From the NCBI RefSeq assembly GCF_011075055.1, contig NC_058143.1:11919057-11983056 (forward strand): a stretch of DNA of 64,000 nt. Direction: 5' to 3'. Of this stretch, positions 36,347 through 47,946 are shown one piece after another (positions within the stretch are counted from its first letter, which is position 1; each line of letters begins with the position of its first letter). Under the pieces are notes generated by a model. The model was not told the origin of the DNA, searched no databases, and worked only from the letters and a program-made list of their open reading frames with translations. Origin of the DNA: Mangifera indica (taxonomy: Eukaryota > Streptophyta > Magnoliopsida > Sapindales > Anacardiaceae). The position numbers were made by a program, and so were the translations under genes.

Positions 36347-38073
36347 GGCCAAAGGACTTTTTCCCACCTAACGTTAGATGCTTTTCCAAAGTTATACCCC
36401 TTAACTTTGTAAAACCCAAAATCCCACCTATCAAAGGCTAAATTAAACAGTTTCTGTTAATATATGATTTCAATGACTATTCTACCCCTTAACGAATGAA
36501 ATAACCGAGATACCTTCAATTTTAATGATTATTTTAAACTGTCTTCTTCAAGAAAACATCAAAATACCCTTTAGCAAGGTAAATAAGTAGTGCTCATCCA
36601 ATTGTCACAACCGTTGATGTAATTGGTTAATCACGTTAATTGCATTTAAGACTGAAAAAATGGTTGAATTGTTGGATTACATTAAGAGCTGGATTTATGT
36701 TATCATGTTAGCTTGCATATATTCTGCATGATTTACAGTTTCAAACTGGACTTGGATATGTTGTACATTATGTATCCCGGATAAGCACAATTTACAGCAT
36801 ATTATACAAAATTTCAAAGATATGGAACAGCTTTCATATCATCATCCACGTTCTTCACAAAATTAAAAGAAAAAAACTCATTAAATGAGAATAAAATTTT
36901 TTTAACAACAGTAGAATAAAGAAGGAATAACAACAGTTCCATATGATGTACGGTATACAAAACCCCTAACGAATGAATTTTTTCATTTAAATGAACACAA
37001 TAATACATAAACCAGATTGATGGACGTAGAAGTGTCAAAACCCTAACATACCCAATCTTTTAGCACTCAGAATATGTAACAACACTTCCGGGTAAAGAAC
37101 GAGTTTTTTCTTTTAAATAAACAGAAAAATATACATCAAAACAAACTACAAACGAACCATACTGGGAAAGTTTTTCTGCATTATTGAAGGTATCGTTGCC
37201 GTTTTAACCATCTTCATAAACAGCTCACCGATTGTTTCACAACTTTTACGACTGAAAAGTTTCAGAGCAAAACGCTATCACAAGCCAATGGAAAGGAAAA
37301 TCGAAGGCCAAATGACTTCCTTTCGCTATTTGAAATTTTCGTATAAAATCCAGAACACGTTGGCGTTTTATCATTCGTCATCAAACGAATAAACAATTGT
37401 TTATTCCTCCACCTTTTTCAAATTTCAGCGTTAAATGACAAAAGAGACCTCCAGATGTTACAACTTTATTGGCTAAAACATTCAAACGTTATCCTGAGCC
37501 GTTGATTTTTGGCAAAATAATCCCAACCATTGATGTGAAGCAATTAATGCATTAAAGATGGCGGACTGCAAATGGGTCAAATCCTGTTGGCCAGCATTAA
37601 TTGTCCTTTAAACTAGTGCATTTGAGGGATTAAAATTTTCGAAACCAGTGCATTAAAGTTCCGATTTTTCAAAAAGTCGGTTGTATTTCATTTTGCTGTC
37701 CACATGTTCAACATTCGATCTGCCACGCCAGAGTTTTTCTCAATAAATCGCTGATTCACTCCGTCAGCACATCAAAATATCGGATGACATAAAATTAGCT
37801 CGCCATGTGTCACGCCAAAAAGAGATAAGGTATAAAATAACACTGAAAATCCACCACCAACAATAAATGCTCTGCAGTGAATGTTTAAAAAAATGAATTT
37901 TTTATTAGTTTAATGCGTTTTACAAATCAGAAGCCCTTTTACATTATTGTCCTTCTCACTAAAGATTTCCGTCAATTGTAACATCTGATGGGTAGAATTT
38001 GGGGTTTAACAAAGTTAAAGGGTATGAATTGGAAAAAGCATCAAACGTTGGGTGGGGAAAAGGTCCTTTGGCC
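36347..38073. mobile_element. 1.7-kb element with long terminal inverted repeats
   Basis: The left end GGCCAAAGGACTTTTTCCCA and the right end (reverse complement) GGCCAAAGGACCTTTTCCCC continue as inverted repeats for about 100 bp (CAACGTT, TAACTTTGT, CCCAAA). The interior has no supported gene (a 74-codon minus-strand ORF only). The flanks TATATTTTT and ATATCTGTA do not form a convincing 9-bp duplication, and they belong to two different neighbouring repeat families, so a rearrangement after insertion is likely. Non-autonomous Mutator-like is inferred from relatives at 43413-46412. Confidence 0.75.
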
Positions 38074-38510
38074 ATATCTGTATTAAGATATACATAAAGT
38101 TTGATAATTTTAATAAGAAAATATGAAAGTTCAGTTTCTTTAATAAAAAAATATAAGATTTCAGTTATTTTAATAAAAAAATTGATAATTCAATACTTAT
38201 TATAATAAAAGTATGTATATTTAGTTTTAAATATTTAATTAGATATTTAAATAATAATTATTATAAGAATATATAATTTTGTATTAAGAATAAAATCACA
38301 TAGGACTAAATATCCAATTAAATAATCAAAATTGGGTTACTATATTTATATTTATTTAATTTTGCTAAATTTTTTATTAATATAGAATGCAATACTAAGA
38401 TTCTTTTTTCTAAGACATGATTTAAATCGATTTTTTAAGTTCAACCAATCTTTCATTTTTTTTTTTTTTGGCTGTCTCCATCTATTTTTTTTGGTTGTCT
38501 CCATCTACAG
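38074..38510. repeat. Duplicated 5' flank of ankyrin copy 1
   Basis: Matches 47560-47940, upstream of copy 3 (AGATATACATAAAGTTTGAT, TTAATAAAAAAAT, TATGCAATACTAAG). It ends in a pyrimidine tract and CCATCTACAG, a good splice acceptor for the exon beginning GAAGCAAATGGGC. Confidence 0.75.
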
Positions 38511-40690
38511 GAAGCAAATGGGCACAGGAGGCGAGTTGGGCAGTACAAACGAGCTTTATCGGGCAGCCCTGAACAACGATTGGGAATCTGTGAAGGAATT
38601 CTACCAGAAAAATGTTAGTTCGCTGCTATCTCCTGTAACGGCCTTCGGGGACAATGCATTTCACTTTGCGGTGTTCAGCAAAAGTAAAGATCCGCTTCAA
38701 TTTTTACTCGAAATTTCCCAAAAAAATCCTATGGTCGAGCATGGCTATTTAGAAAAAAATTGCTGCTGCATTTGGGAGAACAAATGTGGTGAAGTTTTTA
38801 GCTGCAACATCATTAGAATCTCACAAAATATTAATATACCAAGAAGAAAAAGGAAGGACTGAAGAAGAAGAATATTCTAAGCTTAAAAATATTCACCGCC
38901 AAAACAAACCCTTCATCGAGGTAGAGCCCAAACCTGAAGCCTCCAATGAGCAGCCTGGTGCCATCCAAGGTGAAACAACATCACAGCCAGAGCCTGATGC
39001 CTCCATTCTGCACGTTGCCATCACAGGCTACCATTTTGGTGTCTGTCTCTACCCACCTAGTTTCTTTACTTTTGCTTTGAAATGAAATATATATTCAACC
39101 GATATTTGATGCGCTTTCTTTTCAAATTTTCTCAGAAACGGCTCTGTATTTACTGAATCTGGACGAATCGTTAGCAGCACTCAAGGACCGAGATGGCTGG
39201 ACCTCTCTTCACCTACTAGCAACCATGCCCTCAGCTTTCAAAAGTGGATATCAATGGGGCACATTGATCCACAGAGTCATATATTTCTGTAAGTATATTT
39301 TCCACCTTTCCATAATTCTATTAAAGATAATGTATGCATAAGGATATGTTAAAAGGACCTTTTGTAAACATCTTATTCATTAATTTCTATAATTTATAGG
39401 CCTTCCAATCGGTGATGATGATGAAAAACCAACTACAAAAATTTCCAAAGGTAAAAATTTTCTTTTGTTCGCTTAAGGGATATTCTACATAATTTCTCTC
39501 TTCATCACTTTGGCTCATTGAGCACCTTCTTTTCTCCTAAACACGAATAGGGTGGTTTAAATTACTGGAAAAAATCCGTGCACTAGTGAGTAACATCTTG
39601 AAAGAAAAGAGAAAGCATACACTTGCTTTCAAACTAGCGGAGAGTCTGATAGAAAAAGATTCTTCTTGGGAAGAAAACATTAATAGGCAGGTAGGCGCAG
39701 AGTCTCTATTTGATAAGGACAAGTCTTCAAAAGGAGATTATAAGCCAATCCCGTTAATGCTGGAGACTGAAAAAGGAATAGTAGAAATTGTGTACAAGAT
39801 ACTAGAAGTATGTCCCCAGCTAGTTGAGCATTACAATGATCTGGGTCAGAACATACTGCATGTGGCAATTAAGCACCGTCAATACGATATCTTCAATCAT
39901 GTGAAAAATATGAAAATACCAATGACAAGGTTAGTCCGAAAGGTTGACAAAAATGGCTACACCATATTACACCATGCTGCAGACATGGAGCCAGAGACTA
40001 TAAAGCGTCACCCAGCAGGACCTGTATACCAACTCCAGGAAGAGATTAAGTGGTACAAAGCAAGCCCCCTAGCTCTCTCTTCTACAAGATTTTTACCTAA
40101 TAAACGTGCTTATACGTAAATTATGTTTCTATTTATGCAGGCTGTAAAGAAGATCACACCCGCCAACTACACCATGTTTAGCGGCAAGCAGGCAAAGATG
40201 ACTTGCGAAGAGCTATTCAATTCGAAGCACGATAAACTACTCGAGCAAGCACAGACATGGATAAAAGAAACTTCTCAGTCTTGCTCTGCGGTGGCTGTTC
40301 TCGTTGCTACAGTGGTCTTTGCAGCTGCGTACACTGTGCCTGGAGGTTCTAATGAACATGGGTATCCAATTTTCCTCAACAGCACTCTCTTCTTGCTTTT
40401 CACAGTCATGGACGTTATTGCTTTGGCCTGCTCCTTAACCTCCGTTGTAATGTTCTTGTCCATCCTCACATAGCCTTATACATATGATGAATTCCTCCGT
40501 GAACTCCCCAAAAAACTCACAACGGGCTTCACCTTGCTCTTCATTTCATTGGCTACAACAATGATTGCATTCGCAGCAACATTATTGCTCATAATTCGTT
40601 CGGAAAAGCCACATTGGACCACCACTCTCATTTATACTGCTGCATTTTTTCCTGTCAGCATATTTGCACTCACGAATTTTGAATATATTT
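38511..40690 (+). pseudogene. Ankyrin-PGG (ACD6-like) gene, copy 1, inactive
   Basis: The ATG is at 38518. Exons, aligned with copy 3, are 38511-39038, 39136-39288, 39400-39450, 39551-40059 and 40141-40690. Exon 1 reads TNELYRAALNNDWESVKEF and is normal up to LEKN. Then about 165 bases holding two ankyrin repeats are deleted (near 38760), which shifts the frame and ends the protein at 38862. Further damage is a donor changed from GT to GC after EEIKWYK (40060) and a TAG at 40471-40473 inside the PGG transmembrane region after MFLSILT. The PGG motif AAAYTVPGGSNEHGYP is intact. The last coding part after ALTNFEYI is lost. Intact family members are membrane proteins with N-terminal ankyrin repeats, several linked to defence and cell death. 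Confidence 0.9.
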
Positions 40691-41352
40691 AAATAACTGT
40701 TTGTTTCTATTTGATTTGATTATAAGTTTTTAATCATATTTTATCTTTATTATACTTTCATTGTTATGAAATAAGAACAAAGTTTTATCTTTATTATACT
40801 CTTGTTGTTTGTACGAGTGAACTTTATCAATTATTTAAGCAAAGTAAGGATACTTCTTTATCTTTATTTAGAAGGACTCTCTATATATAAAAATACACAA
40901 CACATAGTTAATTATATTATAGAGAGCACTATTCATCATTCTTACTCTCTTAAAGTTTGAGTAAGCACTTTCTCTAACACACGAAGAATTTCAACAATTG
41001 GAGCATTAAAGTGAAATCATAAAACTCTCCATTTTTAGGTATTCATATTTGCAACTTCTTAATATATTACTAACTCTTTTTATGAATATATTGAAATATA
41101 TTTTTTATTTATAAAATTAAACCTTCAGATTTTTTTTTGATAAAAGTGACTTAATTTTTAGCATTTTTGATTGATTATAACAAATAAATATAATTAATAT
41201 TATTTATTTTATTTTAAAAAGAAAAATATTAGTTTGATACTTTAAATACAAAATAATAAAGTTTAGATTCTTCCTTAAAAAAATCTAGAAGTCACATTGC
41301 TATAGCTTTTTTTTTTTAATGTATATATAAAAAAAAAGGCATTGCTTTTTTC

Positions 41353-41423
<71 letters not shown>

Positions 41424-41744
41424 TTGATATAAAAAGCTACACATTGGTATTATTTTTTCTTTTCAAACATTAAAACACTAAAAAGGAGGTATGTAGATGA
41501 GAATATATATAATTACATGATAACATTATTTAGAGGTATTCAACAACAATATACCAAATTATATTTTTTTATTAAAGAACTAAACTTTTAAATTTTGTTA
41601 TTTAAATTATCAAATTTTATTATTAAAATAATTAAATTTCATTATTTTTTATTAATAATTCCAAATTAATCACTTTATTTTTAAAACAAACCAAAATAAA
41701 TAATATTATCTTTTTCTTTTTTTGTCTCCATTTACAGGGCACAA
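40691..41744 (+). promoter_or_regulatory. Promoter, leader exon and leader intron of ankyrin copy 2
   Basis: A TATA box TATATATAAAA stands at 40882. A leader exon starts near 40915 and ends at 41038 (CATTTTTAG/GTATTCATA). The intron contains a (TA)n tract at 41362-41392 and (TTTA)n at 41393-41424, and ends at CCATTTACAG (41728-41737) just before GGCACAAATGAAC. The same leader donor is present at 46916 in copy 3. All assignments are by sequence signals and comparison of copies. Confidence 0.55.
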
Positions 41745-42366
41745 ATGAACAGAGGAGACAGGTCGGGCAGTAAAACTGATTTGTACGAGCCTTATTGGGC
41801 AGCCCTGAACGACGATTGGAAATCTCTGAAGGACTTCTACCAGAATAATGTTAGTTTGCTGTTATTTCCTGTAACGGCCTTCAGGGACAATGCATTTCAC
41901 TTGGCAGTGTTCAGCAAAAGTAAAGATCCGCTTCAATTTTTACTTGATATTTCCGAACATTCTACGGCGAAGCATGGCTGTTTAGTTAAAAATGACAACG
42001 GGAACACACCTCTTCATAAGGCTGCAGCCAATGGGAACCTGGAGGCCGTAGAGGCTTTGGTCAGACATCATTGCAGGCTCGCCGTGGAAGATATTGAAGA
42101 TCCACTTGTAGAACAGCTCCATGAGGCTGTGAATCTGAACGGCGAAACCCCGCTTTTTATTGCTGCTGCATTTGGGAGAACAAAAGTGGTGAAGTTTTTA
42201 GCTGAAAAATCATTAGAATTTCACACAAGATTCATACAAGAAGTAAAAGGAGGAACGACTAAAGAAGAATATTCTAAGCTTAAAGATATTCACCGCCAAA
42301 ACATACGCTTCATCGAGGCAAAGCCCAAACCTAAAGCCTCCAATGAGCTGCCTGGTGCCATCCAAG
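41745..42366 (+). pseudogene. Ankyrin-PGG gene, copy 2, truncated after exon 1 part
   Basis: Begins MNRGDRSGSKTDLYEPYWAA and carries the ankyrin repeats DNAFHLAVFSKSKDPLQFLL, GNTPLHKAAANGNLEAVEAL and ETPLFIAAAFGRTKVVKFLA, without a stop. Similarity to copy 3 ends at GAIQG (42366). From there unrelated AT-rich DNA runs to a stop at 42407. The remaining ankyrin repeats and the PGG membrane domain are missing. The reading frame up to the break is intact, so a soluble ankyrin-only product of 220 residues is possible but unproven. Confidence 0.85.
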
Positions 42367-43412
42367 GTTCAAATATTATCGTATTTATAAAATTTTTGAT
42401 TTTGTAGGCAATATGCATGAATTAATCTTTAAAACTTCAAGTTCAGATATTATTCTATATTTACAAAGCAGTTGGTTTTGTAAAAGAAATATTGAGATTA
42501 ATTTTTGAAATTTTAGATTCATATATTATCTCATATTTTTAAAACTTCTGATTTTGTAATTAGTATATAAAATATTATAATATGTAAACTTTAATTCTGA
42601 TTCTATTTTGGACTTGAAGTCCATATTTTTCATAATTTTTGCAAACTTTGAGTTGCAAATGTGATATAGTTAATATAAAAAAATTACTTTGATGAAACTT
42701 TGGTATATATATATATATATATACTCTATGATTTTGCAAACTTTAGGTTGTAAATCAGATACAATTATTATAATAAAAATAATTATTCAAATAATATTTC
42801 GGATTTTTGGCCCATATTCAAGGTTTTGTAAATTTTAGGTTACAAATGATAGTTAGGATTTCATATTTAAATTCATGATATTCAAAACTTCAAGTATAGA
42901 TTATGATTTTGCAAACTTGGAGTTGCAAATAAATATAATTATAAATGAAAAATTAAATAGAAGATAACAATAATTAAAACATCAATAGTTTGTATTTTGT
43001 AAATAGGATAATATCATAACTGAGATATTCGTTTTTGTGGTATACAAACAAAATAATAATATAATTGAAAGATAACTAATATTAAAATATATATAAGCTG
43101 ATCATACTAATAACATATTATAAATACAATTAAAAAAAATTATGAGTAAACGATATTATAATTAAATTAAACTCTAAGTAGAAGAAGAAGATAAATGAAG
43201 TTGATGCAGGTAGAATAAAAATGAAAACCAAAACTTGAGACGCTTGAATGAAAATCTTATTAGGTGTGTGTACGTTACAAATGAAGAGCAGAGGGTGCAT
43301 TTAGAGAAACTCTTGCAGCCCCTCCGGTCGATGAGATAAAGTAATTTTACAAGGCCATTTAATGCAGGCCACCCAAAGTCAATATTGCCCATCCAAATGG
43401 TTATTTCTTTGC
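42367..43412. other. AT-rich spacer
   Basis: Contains several imperfect repeats of TTTTGCAAACTTTGAGTTGCAAAT (42640, 42730, 42830, 42900) and an (AT)n tract at 42703-42722. A minus-strand ORF at 43174-43392 (MGNIDFGWPALNGLVK) has no recognised family; no gene is called. Confidence 0.4.
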
Positions 43413-44115
43413 CGCCAAAGGACTATGTCTCACCAAAGTAGGTTGTTTTTTCGAGTTTTCTTATTAACTTTAAAAATTCTATTTATCAATCTATAAATAA
43501 TTAAAATTAATTATTTTAAAAATAAAATTATTATTTTATCTATGATATTAAAAAATAAATTTAAATTTGATTTTATTTTTTTCTTAAATCTTTAAAACTG
43601 ATAATTTTTCTAACTTAAGTTTTTAAAAAGAGCATTTTCCCCCCTAGGGTTCCCACTTTTTTAGAATCAATTTTTCAATAATGTCTTTTCCTTTCTAGTG
43701 ACCTCTAGGGGATATCTCTTTCTCTCTAGCATGACCTTCTTCTAGGAGTCCTTCTTGATGTTGTCATTCGTGAAGACGAATCGTTTTTGTCTAAAGACAA
43801 AAATGAGGCCGAGGAGGATCGTCCGAAGGAGGCTACAGTGAGAGAAAGAGACATCGCCTAAAGGTCATCGGAGAGAAAAATATGTCATTAAAAAATTGAA
43901 TCTGAAAAATTAAAAACTTTAACAATAAAAATGTTATTTTTAAAAATTTGGGTTAGATAAAAATTGTTAATTTTTAGAGTTTAGGAAGAAAATGATATAA
44001 CTAATAAACTGAATTAATTTTAACTATTTACAAATAGATTAATAAGATTTTAAAGTTAACCAAAAAAAAAAAAAGAAAAACCAGTTTACTTTAGGTGAGA
44101 AATAGTCCTTTGGCC
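43413..44115. mobile_element. 703-bp GGCCAAA-type inverted-repeat element
   Basis: The ends are CGCCAAAGGACTATGTCTCA and, reverse-complemented, GGCCAAAGGACTATTTCTCA. The flanks TTTCTTTGC (43404-43412) and TTTCTTTGT (44116-44124) agree at 8 of 9 bases. The interior has inverted AT-rich arms and a GAAGACGAATCG centre like the two larger relatives. Non-autonomous, no coding region. Confidence 0.8.
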
Positions 44116-44284
44116 TTTCTTTGTTGGGCGGGAAAATTCAGGTGGGAAATCATTTAATGCAATCCCACTAACCATGCCCATGTGGTCCAACACACATTTA
44201 ACATTATCTTTATTATTTAAGTACGGATGCCTTTATTTTTTTTTGTGTAAATATCATTCACAAGGATTTTCTGTATATAAAAAC

Positions 44285-45184
44285 GGCCAAACGACTATTT
44301 CCCACCCAAAGTTTGATATTTTCTCAAAAGTCTCCCTTTAACTATGGAAACACTACATATCCACCTATAGTCGATTAGATTTAATCAAATCCTAACGCCT
44401 GAAAATTTTATCTTTTTTTGCCCCCCTAAACTTTAAAAACTAAAAATTTTCTCTCAGTCTAAGTTTTAAAAAATGGTAATTTCACCCTAGGGTTTGGTTT
44501 TGAAATCTTCGGCGATCGTTCCAACTCCATTGCCGATGACCTCTCCCTCCCGAAGCAACCTCTCCTTCCGGCGAATGCTTTCCTCCCATTTGGAGACTCG
44601 ATTGGCGTCGAAAACATCTTATGAGACAAAGAACTTCGTCGGGGAAGACGAAGACGAAGCCGTCGTCTTCGTCTGGGAAGACGATCGTCTTCCCAGAGGT
44701 CTTCTTTTGGGAAGACGATCGTCTTCCCAGATGAAGACGGCGACTTCGTCTTCGTCTGGGGAAACGAAGAACTTCGTCTGGGAAGACGAAGTTCTTCGTC
44801 TCCCAAGACGTTTTCGACACCGATCGAGCCTCCAAATGGGAGGAAAGCATTCGCCGAAAGGAGAGGCTGCTTCGGGAGGGAGAGGCCGTTGGCAATGGAG
44901 CCGGAACGGTCGTCGGAGATTTCAAAACCAAACCTTAGGGTGAAACTGCTATTTTTTAAAACTTAGGCTGGGGGAAAATTTTAGTTTTTAAAGTTTAGGA
45001 GGGCAAAATTAGATTCTATTTTACTTTATTTTTAATATTATAGCAAAAATGACGATTTTACCCCTATCACCGTTAGGGTTTGATTAAATCTAACCGTCTA
45101 TAGGTAGGTGTTTGGTGTTTCCATAGTTAAAGGGGGGACTTTTGAGAAAACATTAAACCTTGGGTGGGAAATAGTCGTTTGGCC
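44285..45184. mobile_element. 900-bp palindromic (foldback) Mutator-like element
   Basis: Starts GGCCAAACGACTATTTCCCA and ends with its complement. It is flanked by the perfect 9-bp duplication TATAAAAAC (44276-44284 and 45185-45193). The two halves are nearly complementary along the whole length: ATGGTAATTTCACCCTAGGG and GAAATCTTCGGCGATCGTT on the left return inverted on the right. The centre is rich in TCGTCTTC/GAAGACGA. ORFs of about 149 codons appear on both strands with almost the same protein, as expected of a palindrome. It lies in the TATA region of an ankyrin-gene promoter relic. Confidence 0.92.
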
Positions 45185-45193
45185 TATAAAAAC

Positions 45194-45447
45194 ACACAAC
45201 ACAGATTTTAGTCGGATCTTATAGGTTGTGTTGATCTGTGACATGATAAGATTTAAAACATAATTGAAGATCTCTCGAATTATGTCTTCATGAGTCTTCA
45301 GAGAGTTAGATGATATGTTTTTATGAGCCAATTTGTTATATTGTATTTTTTTTTAAAGATTTTTGAAGTTTTTATTATTTTTTTACAGTCATGGCTCAGG
45401 GCCCTTGACATCGGTCACATGAACCACGAGTTTGGCATGGCTTGCAA
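45194..45447. other. Ankyrin 5' flank relic and repeat block
   Basis: ACACACAACACAGATTTTAG continues the promoter relic split by the 44285 element. Positions 45385-45450 (GGGCCCTTGACATCGG, TGGCATGGCTTGCAATTTTG) are a fragment of the GGGCCATGCC block found in the tandem units. No gene. Confidence 0.5.
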
Positions 45448-45456
45448 TTTTGTTTA

Positions 45457-46412
45457 GGCCAAACGACTATTTCCCACCCAAGGTTTAGTGTTTTCTCAAA
45501 TGTCCCCCCTTTAACTATGGAAACACCAAACACCCACCCATGGCCGGTTAGATTTAACCAAACCCTAACGCCTAAAAATTTTATCTCTTTTTGCCCCCCT
45601 AAACTTTAAAAACTAAAATTTTTCCCCAGCCTAAGTTTTAAAAAATCATAGTTTCACCCTAGGGTTTGGTTTTGAAATCTCCGGCGACCGTTCCGGCTCC
45701 GTTGCCGACGGTCTCTCCCTCCCGAAGCAGTCTCTCCTTCCGGCGAATGCTTTTCTCCCATTTGGAGGCTCCATCGACGTCGGAAACGGGAAGAGAGACG
45801 AAGAACTTCGTCGGGGAAGACGAAATTCTTCGTCTCCCCGGACGAAGACGAAGTCGTTGTCTTCGTCTGGGAAGACGATCGTCTTCCCAGTGGGAGGATG
45901 ATCGTCTTCCCAGACGAAGACGATCGTCTTCCCAGTGGGAGGATGATCGTCTTCCCAGACGAAGACGACGGCTTCGTCTTCGTTTGGGGAGACGAAGAAC
46001 TTCGTCTTCCTCGACGAAGTTCTTTGTCTCTCTTCCCGTTTCCGACGCCGATGGAGCCTCCAAATGGGAGGAAAGTATTCGCCGGAAGGAGAGGCTGCTT
46101 CGGGAGGGAGAGACCATCGGCAACGGAGCTGGAACGGTCGTCGAAGATTTCAAAACCAAATCCTAGGGTGAAACTGTGATTTTTTAAAACTTAGGCTGAG
46201 GGAAAATTTTAGTTTTTAAAGTTTAGGGGGGCAAAATTAGATTCTATTTTAGTTTATTTTTAATATTATAGCAAAAATGATGATTTTACCCCTATCACCA
46301 TTAGGGTTTGGTTAAATCTAACCGATCATGGGTGGGTGTTTGGTGTTTCTATAGTTAAAGGGGGGACATTTGAGAAAACGCTAAACCTTGGGTGGGAAAT
46401 AGTCGTTTGGCC
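45457..46412. mobile_element. 956-bp palindromic (foldback) Mutator-like element
   Basis: Same family as 44285-45184. The ends are GGCCAAACGACTATTTCCCA and its complement, with the perfect 9-bp duplication TTTTGTTTA (45448-45456 and 46413-46421). The arms are nearly perfect inverted repeats. The centre has tandem GACGATCGTCTTCCCAG units. Mirror ORFs of 166 codons on each strand begin with the same MVLKS.PATVPAPLPT-type sequence; I treat both as artefacts of the palindrome or as parts of a captured sequence. Confidence 0.93.
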
Positions 46413-46421
46413 TTTTGTTTA

Positions 46422-46800
46422 ATGCATGTCATATCAATAATTGAAATGTAAGCCAAAACATGAATGCACCTGACAAAATTAACAGAGGTTAGTTGAAACT
46501 GTTTGTTTAATACATGGAATTGTGTGAAAAAATCTAGAAGCAACGGCAGAAAATATATTTTTATATTAAAAAAATCAGGGCCATCCAATTATTGATGGGG
46601 AAATTCAAAATTTCGGGGGATGAGAAAATACAAGCTTAAGGATTCCCTGTATATTTAAGTACGGATACCCTGTACCACAGGTGGGAAAATTATATTCACA
46701 GGTGGCAATCCCACCAACTATGACTATGTGGTCCACCATACATTTAACATCATCATTATTATTTAAGTACGGATACCCTGTGTCATTCACAAGGATTCCC
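46422..46800. other. Spacer with repeated ankyrin 5' flank pieces
   Basis: TTTAAGTACGGATACCCTGT occurs twice (46655 and 46763), as does GTCCACCATACATTTAACAT-like sequence (also at 44187). These are duplicated parts of the ankyrin promoter flank. No gene. Confidence 0.45.
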
Positions 46801-46806
46801 TGTATG

Positions 46807-46916
46807 TATATAATTATGTTAAATGTATGCTTGATTAAGGTCTTTCTTGACTTGAGCGTGTGAAGCACTTCAACGACTGGAGCTTCAAGTGAGGTAACAG
46901 AGTTCTCCACTTCAAG
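46807..46916 (+). promoter_or_regulatory. TATA box and leader exon of ankyrin copy 3
   Basis: TATATAA at 46807-46813. A leader that ends CTCCACTTCAAG at 46916 is followed by GTATTCATATTTGTAAC, the same donor as in copy 2. The intron would run to 47940, but the acceptor there reads CCACGG instead of CTACAG. Confidence 0.5.
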
Positions 46917-47208
46917 GTATTCATATTTGTAACTTATTAATATATTATTAACTTTTTTTATGAATATATTGAATTATATATTTTTTATTTATGAAATTGA
47001 ACCTCTAGATTTTTTTAATAAAAGAGATTAAGTTTTTAGTATTTTTAATTGCATATATCAAACAAAAATAATTAATATTGTTTATTTTGCTTTAAATGTA
47101 AGAATATTAGTTTGATACTTTAATTAAAAAATAATAAAGTTTGGTTTCTTCCGGAAGAACAAGAAAACTAAAAGTCACATTCGTATTTTTTTTTTTTAAA
47201 TGAGTATA

Positions 47209-47249
<41 letters not shown>

Positions 47250-47946
47250 ATGTAAAAAGCTACACATTGGTATTGCTTTTTATTTTAAAACATCAAAGCA
47301 CTAAAAAGAAGTATGTAGATGAGTATATATATAATTATAGGATAACATTATTTAGAGGTATTCAACGACAATATACCAAATTATATATTTTTTTAAATTA
47401 AAGAATTAAACTTTTAAATTTTATTATTTAAATTATCAAATTTTATTATTAAAATAATTAAATTTCATTATTTTTTTAATTAATGATACCAAATTAATCA
47501 CTTTGTTTTTAAAATAAACCAAAATAAATAATACTAATTATATTTGTTTGATATCTTTAGTAAGATATACATAAAGTTTGATTATTTTATTAGGGAAATA
47601 TGAATTTTTAGTTTCTTTAATAATAAAATATAAGATTTCAGTTATTTTAATAAAAAAAATTGATAAACCAATGTTTATTATAATAAAATTATGTATATCT
47701 AATTTTAAATATTTAATTATATACTTAAATGATTGTTATCATAAGATTGTATAATTTTATATTAAGGATAAAGTCACATAAGACTAAATATCTAATTAAA
47801 TAATCAAAGTTGGGTTATTATATTTATATTTATTTAATTTTGCTAAAATTTTTATTAACATAGTATGCAATACTAAGGTTCCTTTCTCAACCAATCTTTG
47901 ATTATTATTATTATTTTTTTTGGTTGTCTCCATCCACGGGAAGCAA
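46917..47946 (+). other. Leader intron of ankyrin copy 3 with lost acceptor
   Basis: AT-rich, with an (AT)n tract at 47217-47248. Its 3' end TTGGTTGTCTCCATCCACGG matches copy 1 (ending ATCTACAG) but the AG is changed to GG. Confidence 0.5.

Noticed and set aside
44459..44943. ORFs of 115-149 codons on both strands
   Set aside because: Near-identical proteins on opposite strands are the expected product of a palindrome; no known domain.
45659..46179. ORFs of 93-166 codons on both strands
   Set aside because: Same palindrome artefact in the second foldback element.
47920..47946. Nine-codon N-terminal extension of ankyrin copy 3 (VVSIHGKQ)
   Set aside because: The first codon is TTG and the stretch is the former intron end plus acceptor seen in the other copies.
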